From Acrocarpospora phusangensis (lineage in GTDB: Bacteria; Actinomycetota; Actinomycetes; Streptosporangiales; Streptosporangiaceae): a stretch of DNA of 57,875 nt. Within the stretch, counting starts at the first letter, position 1; each line of letters starts with the position of its first letter. The stretch is from contig NZ_BOOA01000055.1 of NCBI RefSeq assembly GCF_016862995.1, positions 1 to 57,875 of the forward strand. The letters run 5' to 3'. Below, piece by piece: positions 24,166-33,631 of this stretch. Under the pieces are notes generated by a model. The model had not been told where the DNA came from. It searched no databases and was given only the letters and a program-made list of their open reading frames with translations. Position numbers and translations under genes: made by a program.

Positions 24166-26724
24166 GTGGCAGGCAATCTGACCCGTGACGAGGCCCGGGA
24201 GCGCGCCCGGCTGCTGACCGTCCAGTCGTATGCGGTGGAGCTCGACCTTACCGAGGGCGAGGAGCGGTTCGAGAGCGTCACGACCGCTCACTTCACCTGT
24301 GCCGAGCCGGGGGCGGACACGTTCATCGACCTGCACGGCGCGCACCTGCGCAAGGTCGTCCTCAACGGCGCCGAGCTGGACGTCAGCGCCTACGACGCGG
24401 AGCGCGGCCGCTTCCCGCTGCCCGGCCTGGCCGAGCACAACGAGGTGCGGATCGACGCCGACGCCTCCTACATGCGCACCGGTGAGGGTCTGCACCGCTT
24501 CGTCGATCCGGTGGACAAGAACGTCTACCTGCACAGCCAGTTCGAGACCGCCGACGCGCACCGGATGTACGCGTGCTTCGACCAGCCCGACCTCAAGGCC
24601 ACCTTCGAACTGTCCGTCATCGCTCCGGGCGACTGGGAGGTCGTCTCCAACGCGGCCCCGGACTCCGTGGACGAACTCCCGGCCCACGAAGGGCGTCATG
24701 GCACGCTCCAAGCCGCCAAACGGTGGCATTTCCCCCCAACCCCGGTGATGTCCACCTACATCACCGCTCTGGTGGCCGGGCCGTACGCGGTGGTGCGGGA
24801 CGAGCACGACGGCATCCCCCTGGGTCTTTACGTGCGGCAGTCGCTGGCCGAGCACCTGGACGCCGACAACCTCTTCGAGGTCACCAAGCAGGGCTTCGAC
24901 TTCTTCCACCGGGTGTTCGGGCTTCGCTACCCGTTCGGGAAGTATGACCAGCTGTTCGTGCCCGAGTTCAACGCGGGCGCGATGGAGAACGCGGGCGCCG
25001 TGACGTTCCTGGAGGACTACGTCTTCCGGTCCCGGGTGACCGACGCGATGGTGGAGCGCCGCGCCGAGACCCTGCTGCACGAGATGGCGCACATGTGGTT
25101 CGGCGACCTGGTCACCATGCGCTGGTGGGACGACCTGTGGCTGAACGAGTCCTTCGCCACCTACATGTCGGTGCTCTGCCAGGCCGAGGCCACCCGGTGG
25201 GGGCAGGGCGCGTGGACCACGTTCGCCAACGTGGAGAAGGCGTGGGCGTACCGGCAGGACCAGTTGCCCTCCACGCACCCGATCTCGGCCGACATCCCGG
25301 ACATGCAGGCGGTCGAGGTCAACTTCGACGGCATCACCTACGCCAAGGGCGCCAGCGTGCTCAAGCAGCTGGTGGCCTACGTGGGCCTGGACAACTTCCT
25401 GGCCGGCGTCCGCGACTACTTCAACGAGCACGCCTGGGGCAACACCGAGCTGAAGGACCTGCTCGGCGCGCTAGAGCGCACCTCGGGCCGGGACCTGTCG
25501 GCGTGGTCCAAGGAGTGGCTGGAGACCGCCTGGGTCAACACCCTGCGCCCGTCCTTCGAGGTGGACGCGACCGGCAGGTTCACCAGCTTCGACGTGCTCC
25601 AGGAGGCCCCGGCCGCCTACCCGACCCTGCGCTCGCACCGGATCGCCATCGGTCTGTACTCGATGGACGAAGGCCGCCTGGTCCGCGTCAAGCGGGTCGA
25701 GCTGGACGTGGTCGGCGCGAGGACCGCGGTGCCCGAGCTGATCGGCGAGGCCCGGCCCGACCTGGTGCTGGTCAACGACGACGACCTCACCTACGCCAAG
25801 ATCCGCCTCGACGAGGAGTCGCTGGCCGCCCTGGTGGGCGGCGGCATCCTCGCCTTCACCGAGTCGCTGCCGCGCGCCCTCTGCTGGTCGGCGGCGTGGG
25901 ACATGACCCGCGACGGCGAGATGGCCACCCGGGACTACGTGCGCCTGGTGGCCTCGGGCATCAACTCGGTCAGCGACATCACCGTGCTGCAGACCGTGCT
26001 CCGGCAGGCCCGCCTGGCCGTCCAGCAGTACGCGGCGCCCGAGTGGCGGGCCACCGGCATGGCCCAGCTGGCCAGCACCCTGCGCGAGCTGGTGCACGGC
26101 GCGGAGGCGGGCTCGGACCACCAGCTGGCCTACGTCAACGCGTTCGCGACCGTGGCCACCTCAGCGGAGGACCTGGCGCTGCTGGAGAACATCCTGTCCG
26201 GCACCGCCGTGCCCGACGGCCTCACCGTGGACGCGGACCTGCGCTGGACGCTCACCCACGCGCTGGTCTCCGGCGGCGTGCTCGGCGCCGAGGACATCGA
26301 CGCCGAGCTGGTCAGGGACGCGACGGCCACCGGCGAGCGCTCGGCGGCCGCGGCCAGGGCGGCCATCCCGACGGCGGCGGCCAAGGCCGAGGCGTGGGCC
26401 TCCATCACCGGCGGCACGCTGAGCGGCGCGCTGCTGCGCTCGACCGTCACCGGCTTCATGGACCCGCACCACGTGGACCTGCTGGAGCCCTACGGCGCGG
26501 CCTACTTCGAGGAGGTCGGCCAGATCTGGAAGTCGTGGACGTCCGACATGGCGCAGACGTTCGCGATCGGCTGCTTCCCGGCGCTGCTGATCTCCCAGGA
26601 CACGGTGGAGCGCACCCAGGACCTGATCTCGTCCTCGCAGCCGCCGCACGCGCTGCGCCGGCTGCTGCTGGAGGGCGCGGACGGCATCGGCCGGGCCCTG
26701 CGGGCGCGGGACAAGGACGCTTGA
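24166..26724 (+). CDS. pepN: Aminopeptidase N (M1 family)
   Basis: A zinc aminopeptidase of 852 residues with broad specificity, cytoplasmic (no signal peptide). The exopeptidase motif G-A-M-E-N lies at residues 271-275. The zinc site is H305-E306-x-x-H309 within HEMAHMWFGDL, with third ligand E328 (WLNESFATYMS). The catalytic Tyr is expected in the segment GITYAKGASVLKQL. The helical ERAP1-like C-terminal domain follows to the end. Length and order match actinobacterial PepN. The GTG start has GAGGAG upstream. A strong terminator follows. Confidence 0.96.
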   Translation: MAGNLTRDEARERARLLTVQSYAVELDLTEGEERFESVTTAHFTCAEPGADTFIDLHGAHLRKVVLNGAELDVSAYDAERGRFPLPGLAEHNEVRIDADASYMRTGEGLHRFVDPVDKNVYLHSQFETADAHRMYACFDQPDLKATFELSVIAPGDWEVVSNAAPDSVDELPAHEGRHGTLQAAKRWHFPPTPVMSTYITALVAGPYAVVRDEHDGIPLGLYVRQSLAEHLDADNLFEVTKQGFDFFHRVFGLRYPFGKYDQLFVPEFNAGAMENAGAVTFLEDYVFRSRVTDAMVERRAETLLHEMAHMWFGDLVTMRWWDDLWLNESFATYMSVLCQAEATRWGQGAWTTFANVEKAWAYRQDQLPSTHPISADIPDMQAVEVNFDGITYAKGASVLKQLVAYVGLDNFLAGVRDYFNEHAWGNTELKDLLGALERTSGRDLSAWSKEWLETAWVNTLRPSFEVDATGRFTSFDVLQEAPAAYPTLRSHRIAIGLYSMDEGRLVRVKRVELDVVGARTAVPELIGEARPDLVLVNDDDLTYAKIRLDEESLAALVGGGILAFTESLPRALCWSAAWDMTRDGEMATRDYVRLVASGINSVSDITVLQTVLRQARLAVQQYAAPEWRATGMAQLASTLRELVHGAEAGSDHQLAYVNAFATVATSAEDLALLENILSGTAVPDGLTVDADLRWTLTHALVSGGVLGAEDIDAELVRDATATGERSAAAARAAIPTAAAKAEAWASITGGTLSGALLRSTVTGFMDPHHVDLLEPYGAAYFEEVGQIWKSWTSDMAQTFAIGCFPALLISQDTVERTQDLISSSQPPHALRRLLLEGADGIGRALRARDKDA

Positions 26725-26729
26725 TCCGT

Positions 26730-26760
26730 CGGAGGCCCGGGGCGTGCTCCCGGGCCTCCG
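26730..26760 (+). terminator. Terminator after pepN
   Basis: A perfect 12-bp stem (CGGAGGCCCGGG with its complement) closes a 7-nt loop, starting 6 nt after the pepN stop. Confidence 0.85.
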
Positions 26761-26822
26761 CTAGGTCCGTTATGCGGTGCCTCGTGCGGCCGGGTCGCTC
26801 ATGTCCATGAGAGGCTGACCCG

Positions 26823-27794
26823 ATGGAATCGGCCCAGGACCTGCTGATCGCGCTCGCCCGGCGATATTCGTTCGGGGACGTGGGGGCGCTGGCTCCCGCC
26901 GTACTGGCCAATCCGGTCAAGGCCGCTCATGTGTCGGCGGTGTGCGAGTTCGGGCAGCGGCTGCTGACGCTGGACGCGGAGGATTTCGCCAGCGAGCTCG
27001 ACGTGCCGACCATCCCCGCCGACCTGCGCCGCCGGGCGCGGGCCTGTCACATGCCGCAGACGCCGAAGGGGCAGCCGCGCGGGGCGCTGGACTCGCTGCG
27101 GCCGGCGTACGCGCTGCTCCTTGAGGTGATCAAGGTCCGCTGGGACCAGCGGGAGCTGAGCGCGATGATGGCCGCGCTGCACATCTCGGCGGAGTACCTG
27201 CCGCTCCTGGCGTACGAGACGACGCTGGGCCACTCCGGCGACCCCGCCCGCTGGCCCGCCGGGTTACGCGCGCCCGGCAGCAGGTTCGGGGTGATCGGCG
27301 ACCGCGACTGCGACCACACCCGCTCCGAGCAGTCGGCGACCGAGCGCACGCTCCGGGTGGCGGGCGAGCCCGGCGAAGGCTGGCGCGCCTACTTCGACCG
27401 GCAGCACAGCCAGGTCGCCGGAGCCCTCGCCACCTGCGTGGCCAAATGCCGCAACCCGTGCCCGGCCGTGGACTGGGTCCAGGACCGCGAGAACCTCGCC
27501 CTGCGCTGCCGGGTGGCGCTCGCCTACGCCGAGACCCCGCTCGTACGGCTCCGCCACGCGGCCCCCGTCGGCCACGGCTTCGGCGTGCCGTCCCCGGAGG
27601 AGGTCCTGGACGCCTGGCAGCGCAGCCGGAGCGCGCTCGACAAGAACGGCGTCGGACACCAGGTCATGCGCCGGGACGGTTTCCCGCTGGCCGGTCTGCC
27701 CAGCCTGTTCTCGGCCATCGCGGGAGCGGACCTACGGCCGGCGCGCCTGCTCGCGGACGTGTCCGAGCATGTGATCACGCTCCTGCGGGCGTAG
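26823..27794 (+). CDS. Hypothetical protein of 323 aa with a small Cys cluster
   Basis: I do not recognise a family. The product is soluble and mostly helical, with a predicted helical first half (MESAQDLLIALARRYSFGDVG and EVIKVRWDQRELSAMMAALH). A short cysteine motif, C-V-A-K-C-R-N-P-C-P, lies near residue 205, with another Cys in NLALRCRV, possibly a metal site. The ATG at 26823 has GAGAGG 8 nt upstream. It is flanked by the pepN terminator on one side and a convergent DUF5130 gene on the other, so context gives no hint. Codon use looks like that of its neighbours. Confidence 0.75.
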   Translation: MESAQDLLIALARRYSFGDVGALAPAVLANPVKAAHVSAVCEFGQRLLTLDAEDFASELDVPTIPADLRRRARACHMPQTPKGQPRGALDSLRPAYALLLEVIKVRWDQRELSAMMAALHISAEYLPLLAYETTLGHSGDPARWPAGLRAPGSRFGVIGDRDCDHTRSEQSATERTLRVAGEPGEGWRAYFDRQHSQVAGALATCVAKCRNPCPAVDWVQDRENLALRCRVALAYAETPLVRLRHAAPVGHGFGVPSPEEVLDAWQRSRSALDKNGVGHQVMRRDGFPLAGLPSLFSAIAGADLRPARLLADVSEHVITLLRA

Positions 27795-27850
27795 TTCCAC
27801 CGCCATGGCTTGATAGCCGTGACTTCGCGGCTGTGGCTCCAGCGGGTGCT

Positions 27851-28213
27851 CTATCGGGCGCGTTCCGCGAGGGCGCCGATGCCGCCGGCGAGGCCGCCCA
27901 TCAGGTCGCCGACGCTGAACCTGGTCGCCATGGACATGGCCACCAGGCGGCAGTCGCCGTCGGAGACGCGCTGCCGGGCCTCGGCCCCGGTGACGATCTC
28001 CAGGCCGCGCCCGGCGGTGTCCACCATGATCAGAACCGCGTGCGGCGCGATCTCGCCCAGCGCGGCGTGCAGGCGTTCGGCGAAGTGCCGCCGTGGCCCC
28101 CTCGCCGGGCCGGTGTACACCGCGAAGTGCAGCCCGGTCCTGCTGTCGGCGGCGCGCACCACCGTACGGATGTCGACCGCCTGAAGCGTGCTCAACGTGG
28201 CCATGCCGCTCAC
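27851..28213 (-). CDS. DUF5130 family protein
   Basis: A protein of about 120 residues matching actinobacterial DUF5130, a TPM-related domain of unknown function. Typical stretches are DSRTGLHFAVYTG, APHAVLIMVDTAGRGLEIVTG and DGDCRLVAMSMATRFSVGDLMGGLAGGI. The GTG at 28213 overlaps the stop of the upstream membrane-protein gene (GTGA). The ATG at 28204 and GTG at 28216 are alternatives. It is the last gene of a minus-strand group with the amidase and the membrane protein. TPM-type domains are often tied to membrane or phosphate functions, but no specific role is shown. Confidence 0.82.
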   Translation of the reverse strand: MSGMATLSTLQAVDIRTVVRAADSRTGLHFAVYTGPARGPRRHFAERLHAALGEIAPHAVLIMVDTAGRGLEIVTGAEARQRVSDGDCRLVAMSMATRFSVGDLMGGLAGGIGALAERAR

Positions 28214-28497
28214 CACCCCGCCGACGCGCCGCCGACGTGGCGGCCGGGTTCCGCTGTCTCCGCCATCTCAGGCCAATCCACGTCCGGCGGATCGCCCTTC
28301 GGCACCACGCTGGTCAGTTCCAGCGTGCTCCGTCCCACGCCGTGCTCGGTGTCGTACGGGCCGCCGATCCAGACCACGTCGTCCTTGGTCCTGCGCCGGC
28401 CGCGCCCGGACAGCAGCAGCACCAGCAGTCCGATGCCCACGAATAGCGCACCTGACGTTATGACAAGAAACGCAAGAATCTCGAGCGCACTGTCCAT
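28210..28497 (-). CDS. Small single-pass membrane protein
   Basis: This 95-residue protein has one N-terminal transmembrane helix (LEILAFLVITSGALFVGIGLLVLLL). A basic stop-transfer stretch (GRGRRRTKDD) follows, then a hydrophilic tail rich in Pro and Glu. The topology suggests N-out, C-in. Its stop overlaps the start of the DUF5130 gene, so the two are probably made together and may interact. No ribosome site is visible, but TAACGT lies 6 nt upstream of the ATG, which points to a leaderless transcript. No named family is recognised. Confidence 0.75.
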   Translation of the reverse strand: MDSALEILAFLVITSGALFVGIGLLVLLLSGRGRRRTKDDVVWIGGPYDTEHGVGRSTLELTSVVPKGDPPDVDWPEMAETAEPGRHVGGASAGW

Positions 28498-28503
28498 ATA
28501 TCG

Positions 28504-28509
28504 ACGTTA
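28504..28509 (-). promoter_or_regulatory. -10-like hexamer before the membrane protein gene
   Basis: On the complement TAACGT ends 6 nt before the ATG at 28497, the spacing expected of a leaderless start. If correct, the pair can be transcribed without the amidase gene. Confidence 0.4.
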
Positions 28510-28529
28510 CGCCCGATTTCTCGTATTTC

Positions 28530-29945
28530 CTAGTCCCAGATCTGCGGTCTGCGACCTCCCCAGAACCCGCCGACCGAGGCCTCTACCTGGGACGACAGCG
28601 AGATCAGGGTGCCCTCGTCGCCGTACCGGCCGGAAAGCATGACACCAATGGGCAAACCCTCGGGAGTCCAATAGAGCGGCAAATTCACGGCCGGTTGGCC
28701 GCTCACATTGCTGGTCGCGGCAAAGGGCGCGAAAGCCTTCATCCGCTCGAAAGTTTCCTTGGGGTCGTCCACGTCCTCGAACCAGCCGACCGGGGCCGGA
28801 GGCTGGGTGACGGTGGGGGTGAGGACGGCGTCGTACTCGTCGGTGACGAGCAGCGCGAAGCGCGTGGAGAGCTGGAGCGCCGACTGGGCCTTGAGGAAGT
28901 CGGGGGCGGGCGTGGCGAAGCCGCGCTCCCGCAGCCACACAGTCAGCGGCCTTAACTGGGACTCCATCTGCTCGGCGACGGGGTGCATGCAGGCGAAGCT
29001 GAACCACATGCGCTCGAACTCGGGCACCATGTCCGGCCCGAACGGCGTCGGAATGTCGATGATCTCGTGGCCGAGCCCGGCCAGCACGGCGGAGGCGCTC
29101 TCGTAGGCGGCGCGCACCTCCGGGTGTACCTCGGCCTCCTGGATCACCGGATCGAGGTAGCGGGCGATGCGGAGCCGTCCGGGGTCGCGCCCGACATAGG
29201 CGGAGAAGGAGCCCAGGGCGGGCGGGGGCGCGTAGTAGAGGTCGCCGGGGTTGTTGTGGGCCATCACGTCCAGCAGCGCCGCCGCGTCGGCGACGTCACG
29301 GGTGATCGGGCCGTTGGTGGACAGGCCCGCCAGGTCGGGGATGATGGGGGCGAACGAGATGCGGCCACGGCTGGGCTTGATGCCGTACAGGCCGCAGACG
29401 GAGGCCGGGATGCGGATCGAGCCCGCGCCGTCGCTGCCCTGCGCGGCGGGCGCCAGCCCGGCCGCCACCGCCGCCGCGGCGCCCCCGCTGGACCCACCCG
29501 CCGACCTGGTCACATCCCACGGCGTACGCGCCGGGGGGCCGACCGAGGTCTCGGTGTAACACGGCAAACCGAACTCTGGCGTGCTGGTCTTACCCAGCAT
29601 GATCGTGCCGGCGTCCCGCAACCGTTCCACGACGCTGTCGTCGACCGGGGCGACGAACCCCTCGTACGTGGCCGAGCCGAAGCGGATCGGCACGTCCTTC
29701 ACCAGATTGAGATCCTTGATCGGAATCGGCACGCCGAACAGCGGCCGCTTCTCCGGATCTTGTTCCGCCAACTGTCGTGCCTGGTCAAGAGCCCTCTCCG
29801 CGGCAACGGTGACGTAAGCCCCGACAGCGGCACCATGCCTGTCGATACGTTCCAGATAATGCTCAGTGATCTCAACCGGGGACAGTTCGCGGTTTCGTAC
29901 GGCTGCCGCCAACTCCAGCGCGGTAAGGTCATGAATGCTGGTCAC
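28530..29945 (-). CDS. Amidase signature family enzyme
   Basis: A hydrolase of about 471 residues with the Ser-cisSer-Lys triad of the amidase family. The Lys is in FGVPIPIKDLN, the cis-Ser in TRSAGGSSGGAAAAVAAGL, and the nucleophilic Ser in GSDGAGSIRIPASVCGLYG. The GTG at 29945 (V-T-S-I-H-D-L-T-A) gives the usual N terminus. The frame extends to 30059 without homology. The ending EGLPIGVMLSGRYGDEGTLI is typical. The substrate could be aliphatic or aryl amides; the gene is not linked to gatB or gatC, so it is not the glutamyl-tRNA amidotransferase. Confidence 0.92.
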   Translation of the reverse strand: MTSIHDLTALELAAAVRNRELSPVEITEHYLERIDRHGAAVGAYVTVAAERALDQARQLAEQDPEKRPLFGVPIPIKDLNLVKDVPIRFGSATYEGFVAPVDDSVVERLRDAGTIMLGKTSTPEFGLPCYTETSVGPPARTPWDVTRSAGGSSGGAAAAVAAGLAPAAQGSDGAGSIRIPASVCGLYGIKPSRGRISFAPIIPDLAGLSTNGPITRDVADAAALLDVMAHNNPGDLYYAPPPALGSFSAYVGRDPGRLRIARYLDPVIQEAEVHPEVRAAYESASAVLAGLGHEIIDIPTPFGPDMVPEFERMWFSFACMHPVAEQMESQLRPLTVWLRERGFATPAPDFLKAQSALQLSTRFALLVTDEYDAVLTPTVTQPPAPVGWFEDVDDPKETFERMKAFAPFAATSNVSGQPAVNLPLYWTPEGLPIGVMLSGRYGDEGTLISLSSQVEASVGGFWGGRRPQIWD

Positions 29946-30080
29946 GCCACTGAACGGTATGCGCCCGGCGCGGAGATATCTAGAGATGGTGCCCACAAAT
30001 GGTGCATGCGAATCGGCAGAAGCGGGCAACAAAAGTGTGAACCAGGCAACACTAGGCAACCTGTCGGCAGCTCAACTACC

Positions 30081-30905
30081 GTGAGTGACGTGGATACCGG
30101 TCTAGCGCCCGATGAGGGTCACGATACGTCACCGATCTGGGTGAGCGATCGTGAACGGTCCTCGACGCGACCTGATGCGCCCGCGTCGACGTATGCGCCC
30201 GTAGAGCGCGCATCCCTGCAGAGCATGCTCAAGCAGCCCAAATACCAGCATCTGCGGCGTCGAGCCGTGATCGCCGTAGCGGCCGGAGTCGTCTTCGGCG
30301 TGCTGCTGCTGAGCTGGCGCGTCGGCCTCACCGCCGCGATCCTCGCGGCCATCGCGGACACCGTCTATCGGGCCAGGACCCAGTCGTCGGTCCCCGCCTG
30401 GCGGCGACCCTCGGTGGCGGAGCGGCGGACCGAGAGCCAGCTCAAGAAACTGGAACGTGGCGGCTACAAGACTCTGCACGCCCGCGCCATCCCCAACAGC
30501 GACGCCCAGATCGACCACCTGGTCGTCGGGCCCACGGGGGTGTACGCGGTCGACTCCGAGAAGTGGGACAGGCGGCTGCCCGTGCGCGTGCAGTCGCACC
30601 GCAAGCTGTTCCACGGCCCCTTCAACCAGAAACCCCGGCTGGACGAGGCGCGCTGGGAGGCCAACCAGGCCAGCGACCTGATCACTCAGGCGCTCGGGCG
30701 CGAGGTGACGGTCGTGCCGTCCCTGGCGATCTACGGCCCGGCCATCCCGTGGCGCATTCTCAACATCCGGGACGTGGACGTGTTCTCCGGCAGCCTGGTC
30801 CGCAAGTGGATCACCAAACGGGAGAAGTCGCTCACCCCGGGCGAGATCGACTCGATCTACCAGGCCGCGGAGCACGTACTCCCACCCCGCTACGGCACCG
30901 ACTGA
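30081..30905 (+). CDS. NERD domain membrane protein
   Basis: The product has 274 residues. A charged N-terminal part of about 65 residues precedes a hydrophobic hairpin (VIAVAAGVVFGVLLLSW and GLTAAILAAIADTVY). A NERD (nuclease-related) domain then has the pattern TESQLKKLERGGYKTLHARAI, AQIDHLVVGPTGVYAVDSEKW and GREVTVVPSLAIYG. NERD domains resemble the Holliday-junction-resolvase fold and may bind or cut DNA; the D-H and E-K residues of that core are present. I chose the GTG at 30081 because the frame further upstream is antisense to the amidase gene. The biological role is unknown. Confidence 0.85.
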   Translation: MSDVDTGLAPDEGHDTSPIWVSDRERSSTRPDAPASTYAPVERASLQSMLKQPKYQHLRRRAVIAVAAGVVFGVLLLSWRVGLTAAILAAIADTVYRARTQSSVPAWRRPSVAERRTESQLKKLERGGYKTLHARAIPNSDAQIDHLVVGPTGVYAVDSEKWDRRLPVRVQSHRKLFHGPFNQKPRLDEARWEANQASDLITQALGREVTVVPSLAIYGPAIPWRILNIRDVDVFSGSLVRKWITKREKSLTPGEIDSIYQAAEHVLPPRYGTD

Positions 30906-30921
30906 CCCCTTTGCCCGTCCT

Positions 30922-30955
30922 GTACGGCCCGCGCCAGTTTTGGCGTGGGCCGTAC
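30922..30955 (+). terminator. Terminator after the NERD gene
   Basis: A 14-bp stem with one G-U pair (GTACGGCCCGCGCC side) closes a 6-nt loop rich in T, 16 nt after the stop. Confidence 0.8.
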
Positions 30956-31041
30956 CGCTTTGTGGGACAGACGTCTCAACGACTGGGCGCTGGTCGTAAC
31001 ATGGGGAGACTCGAATTCGTCTTCCGATGGGAGTCCCGGCC

Positions 31042-32880
31042 ATGCCCGCCCTCAGGTCTCGTACGGTCACTCACGGCAGGAACATGGCCGGTGCCCGGGC
31101 CCTGCTCCGGGCGACCGGGGTAGCCGGCAGCGATCTCGGCAAACCGATCATCGCGGTCGCCAACAGTTTCACCCAGTTCGTGCCCGGTCACGTGCATCTG
31201 CGCGAGGTCGGCGACGTGGTGGCCGGGGCCATCCGGGAGGCGGGCGCGATCCCGCGCGAGTTCAACACGATCGCCGTGGACGACGGCATCGCGATGGGCC
31301 ACGGCGGCATGCTGTACTCGCTGCCGTCCCGCGAACTGATCGCCGACGCGGTCGAGTACATGGTGAACGCGCACTGCGCGGACGCGCTGATCTGCGTCTC
31401 CAACTGCGACAAGATCACGCCCGGCATGCTGCTGGCCGCGTTCCGGCTGAACATCCCGACGATCTTCGTCTCCGGCGGGCCCATGGAGGCCGGCAAGACC
31501 CCCGGTCGCAAGCTGGACCTGATCGACCCGATGATCGCCGCCGCCGACGACAGCGTCTCCGACGCCGAACTGCTGGAGATGGAGGAGAACGCCTGCCCGA
31601 CCTGCGGCTCGTGCAGCGGCATGTTCACCGCCAACTCGATGAACTGCCTGGCCGAGGCGATCGGCCTGGCGCTGCCCGGCAACGGCACCATCCTGGCCAC
31701 CCACGTGGCGCGCAAGAAGCTGTTCCAGGACGCCGGGCGGCGGCTGGTGGAGCTCACCCGCCGCTACTACGAGGACGACGACGAGAGCGTGCTGCCCCGC
31801 AGCATCGCCACCAAGGACGCCTTCGAGAACGCGATGGCGCTGGACGTGGCCATGGGCGGCTCCACCAACACGATCCTGCACATCCTGGCCGCGGCCAGGG
31901 AAGCCGAGGTCGACTTCGGCCTCAAGGAGATCAACGAGATCTCGCTGCGGGTGCCGTGCCTGTGCAAGGTCGCCCCGGCCACCGCGAAGTACCACGTCGA
32001 GGACGTGCACCGGGCCGGCGGCATCCCCGCCATCCTGGGCGAACTCGACCGGGCCGGCCTGATCCACCGGGACGCGCTGACCGTCAACGGCGGCACCATG
32101 GGTGACCTGCTGGCCCAGTGGGACGTGAAGTCCCCGGCCGCCCTGCCGGAGTCGGCCGAACTGTGGCACGCCGCGCCGGGGAACATGCGCACCGTCAAGC
32201 CGTACTCGCAGGACGCGCGCTGGGACACGCTCGACCTGGACCGCGCCGAGGGCTGCGTGCGCGACGCCGAGCACGCCTACACCCGCGACGGCGGCCTCGC
32301 CGTCCTGTACGGCAACATCGCCGTCGACGGCTGCATCGTGAAGACGGCCGGGGTGGACGAGTCCATCTGGCGCTTCTCCGGCCCCGCCGTGGTGTTCGAA
32401 TCGCAGGAGGACGCGGTCGAGGGCATCCTCAACAACCGCGTCCGCGAGGGCGACGTCGTCGTCATCCGCTACGAGGGCCCCAAGGGCGGCCCCGGAATGC
32501 AGGAGATGCTCTACCCGACCTCGTTCCTGAAGGGCAAGGGCCTCGGCAAGGCCTGCGCCCTGATCACCGACGGCCGCTTCTCCGGCGGCACCTCCGGCCT
32601 GTCCATCGGCCACGCCTCCCCCGAGGCCGCCGAGGGCGGCGCGATCGCCCTGGTCCAGGACGGCGACATCATCGAGATCGACATCCCCGGCCGCTCCATC
32701 GACCTCAAGGTCAGCGAGGCCGACCTGGCCGCCCGCCGCGAAGCCCTCCTGGCCGAACTGGGCCGCCACCGCCCGCGCGACCGCAACCGCCCGGTCTCGG
32801 CCGCCCTCCAGGCCTACGCGGCCCTCACCACCTCCGCCTCCACCGGCGCCTCCCGGGACCTCACCCAGCTGTCCCGCTGA
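31042..32880 (+). CDS. ilvD: Dihydroxy-acid dehydratase
   Basis: An iron-sulfur enzyme of 612 residues in valine, leucine and isoleucine synthesis that dehydrates dihydroxy-acids to 2-oxo acids. The cluster cysteines are in [13 protein letters not shown] and [11 protein letters not shown], the metal region is [21 protein letters not shown], and the end shows [21 protein letters not shown]. The ATG at 31042 ([20 protein letters not shown]) matches the family N terminus and has GGGAG about 8 nt upstream. Another ATG lies at 31027. No other ilv gene is adjacent. A terminator follows 10 nt after the stop. Confidence 0.96.
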   Translation: MPALRSRTVTHGRNMAGARALLRATGVAGSDLGKPIIAVANSFTQFVPGHVHLREVGDVVAGAIREAGAIPREFNTIAVDDGIAMGHGGMLYSLPSRELIADAVEYMVNAHCADALICVSNCDKITPGMLLAAFRLNIPTIFVSGGPMEAGKTPGRKLDLIDPMIAAADDSVSDAELLEMEENACPTCGSCSGMFTANSMNCLAEAIGLALPGNGTILATHVARKKLFQDAGRRLVELTRRYYEDDDESVLPRSIATKDAFENAMALDVAMGGSTNTILHILAAAREAEVDFGLKEINEISLRVPCLCKVAPATAKYHVEDVHRAGGIPAILGELDRAGLIHRDALTVNGGTMGDLLAQWDVKSPAALPESAELWHAAPGNMRTVKPYSQDARWDTLDLDRAEGCVRDAEHAYTRDGGLAVLYGNIAVDGCIVKTAGVDESIWRFSGPAVVFESQEDAVEGILNNRVREGDVVVIRYEGPKGGPGMQEMLYPTSFLKGKGLGKACALITDGRFSGGTSGLSIGHASPEAAEGGAIALVQDGDIIEIDIPGRSIDLKVSEADLAARREALLAELGRHRPRDRNRPVSAALQAYAALTTSASTGASRDLTQLSR

Positions 32881-32889
32881 CAACTCCTC

Positions 32890-32919
32890 AGGGCGCCCGC
32901 GACTCCTCGCGGGTGCCCT
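32890..32919 (+). terminator. Terminator after ilvD
   Basis: A 13-bp stem with one G-U pair (AGGGCGCCCGCGA side) closes a 4-nt loop and is followed by a short T run. Confidence 0.82.
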
Positions 32920-32968
32920 TTCCATCGATTCCTCAATCACGCGTTCGAAAAATGTCAGTGCGGGCCGG

Positions 32969-32974
32969 TAAAAT
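32969..32974 (+). promoter_or_regulatory. -10-like hexamer before the WYL gene
   Basis: TAAAAT ends 7 nt before the ATG at 32982. This suggests a leaderless mRNA, although GAGG just before the ATG is also purine-rich. Confidence 0.45.
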
Positions 32975-32981
32975 CTGAGGT

Positions 32982-33464
32982 ATGGCCAACGTCATTAGGC
33001 ACACGGGGTCGCTGACGACCGCCGAAATCGCCGCGCTCGCGCTCTCCCTCGCTCACCTCGGCGCGGGCCCGCAGTCCGTGACGGCCCGCCGCGGCCTCCG
33101 GCACGCCTTCGAACACCTCGACCTCGACGACGACGTGATCGCGACCACCCTCGCCACCCTGACCACCCCCATGCCCCCCGACGTCGCCCGCCGCGCCCGC
33201 GCGGCCGCCGGCGCCATCACCACCCGCCAGGTCATCCGCCTCCAGTACCTCTCCGCCGACTCCACCCTCACCATCCGCGACATCGAACCGGTCACCTGCC
33301 TGGTCCACCGCGACTACTGGTACCTGGTCGGCTGGTGCCGTTTACGGCGGGGCATCCGGGCGTTCCGGTTCGACCGCATCATCGCGGTAGAGCCGACGGA
33401 CATCCCGGCACGGCCGCATCTGCCGGAGCGGTATCTGCCGTTCCAGCGGCGCAAGGTCGCCTAA
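32982..33464 (+). CDS. WYL domain protein without a helix-turn-helix
   Basis: A 160-residue protein whose C-terminal half is a WYL ligand-binding domain: TTRQVIRLQYLSADSTLTIRDIEPVTCL, then HRDYWYLVGWCRLRRGIRAFRFDRI. WYL proteins usually join this domain to an N-terminal winged helix and regulate DNA damage or phage-defence genes. Here only about 75 residues precede it and they do not form an obvious DNA-binding motif. It could be a trimmed regulator or a stand-alone ligand sensor. A terminator follows. It is not linked to defence genes in this window. Confidence 0.85.
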   Translation: MANVIRHTGSLTTAEIAALALSLAHLGAGPQSVTARRGLRHAFEHLDLDDDVIATTLATLTTPMPPDVARRARAAAGAITTRQVIRLQYLSADSTLTIRDIEPVTCLVHRDYWYLVGWCRLRRGIRAFRFDRIIAVEPTDIPARPHLPERYLPFQRRKVA

Positions 33465-33472
33465 GTTGGATA

Positions 33473-33502
33473 AGCGCCCGGCATGTTTTCGGGCCGGGCG
33501 CT
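33473..33502 (+). terminator. Terminator after the WYL gene
   Basis: A perfect 10-bp stem (AGCGCCCGGC with its complement) closes a 10-nt loop containing TTTT, 9 nt after the stop. Confidence 0.72.
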
Positions 33503-33631
33503 CATCGACAGGTTGCCAGGGGTACCGGTAAGCGCCCGTAGGCCTCGCTCGCCGCCGCCTCCAGTGGGTTGCACGTCCACTCGTGGGACGACGCCTTAAG
33601 AGCGCCTGACAGAATGACCCGAGGCACCGGC

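Noticed and set aside
30976-32940. A 654-codon minus-strand frame opposite ilvD
   Set aside because: It is a Gly/Val/Ala-rich shadow of ilvD with no known domain.
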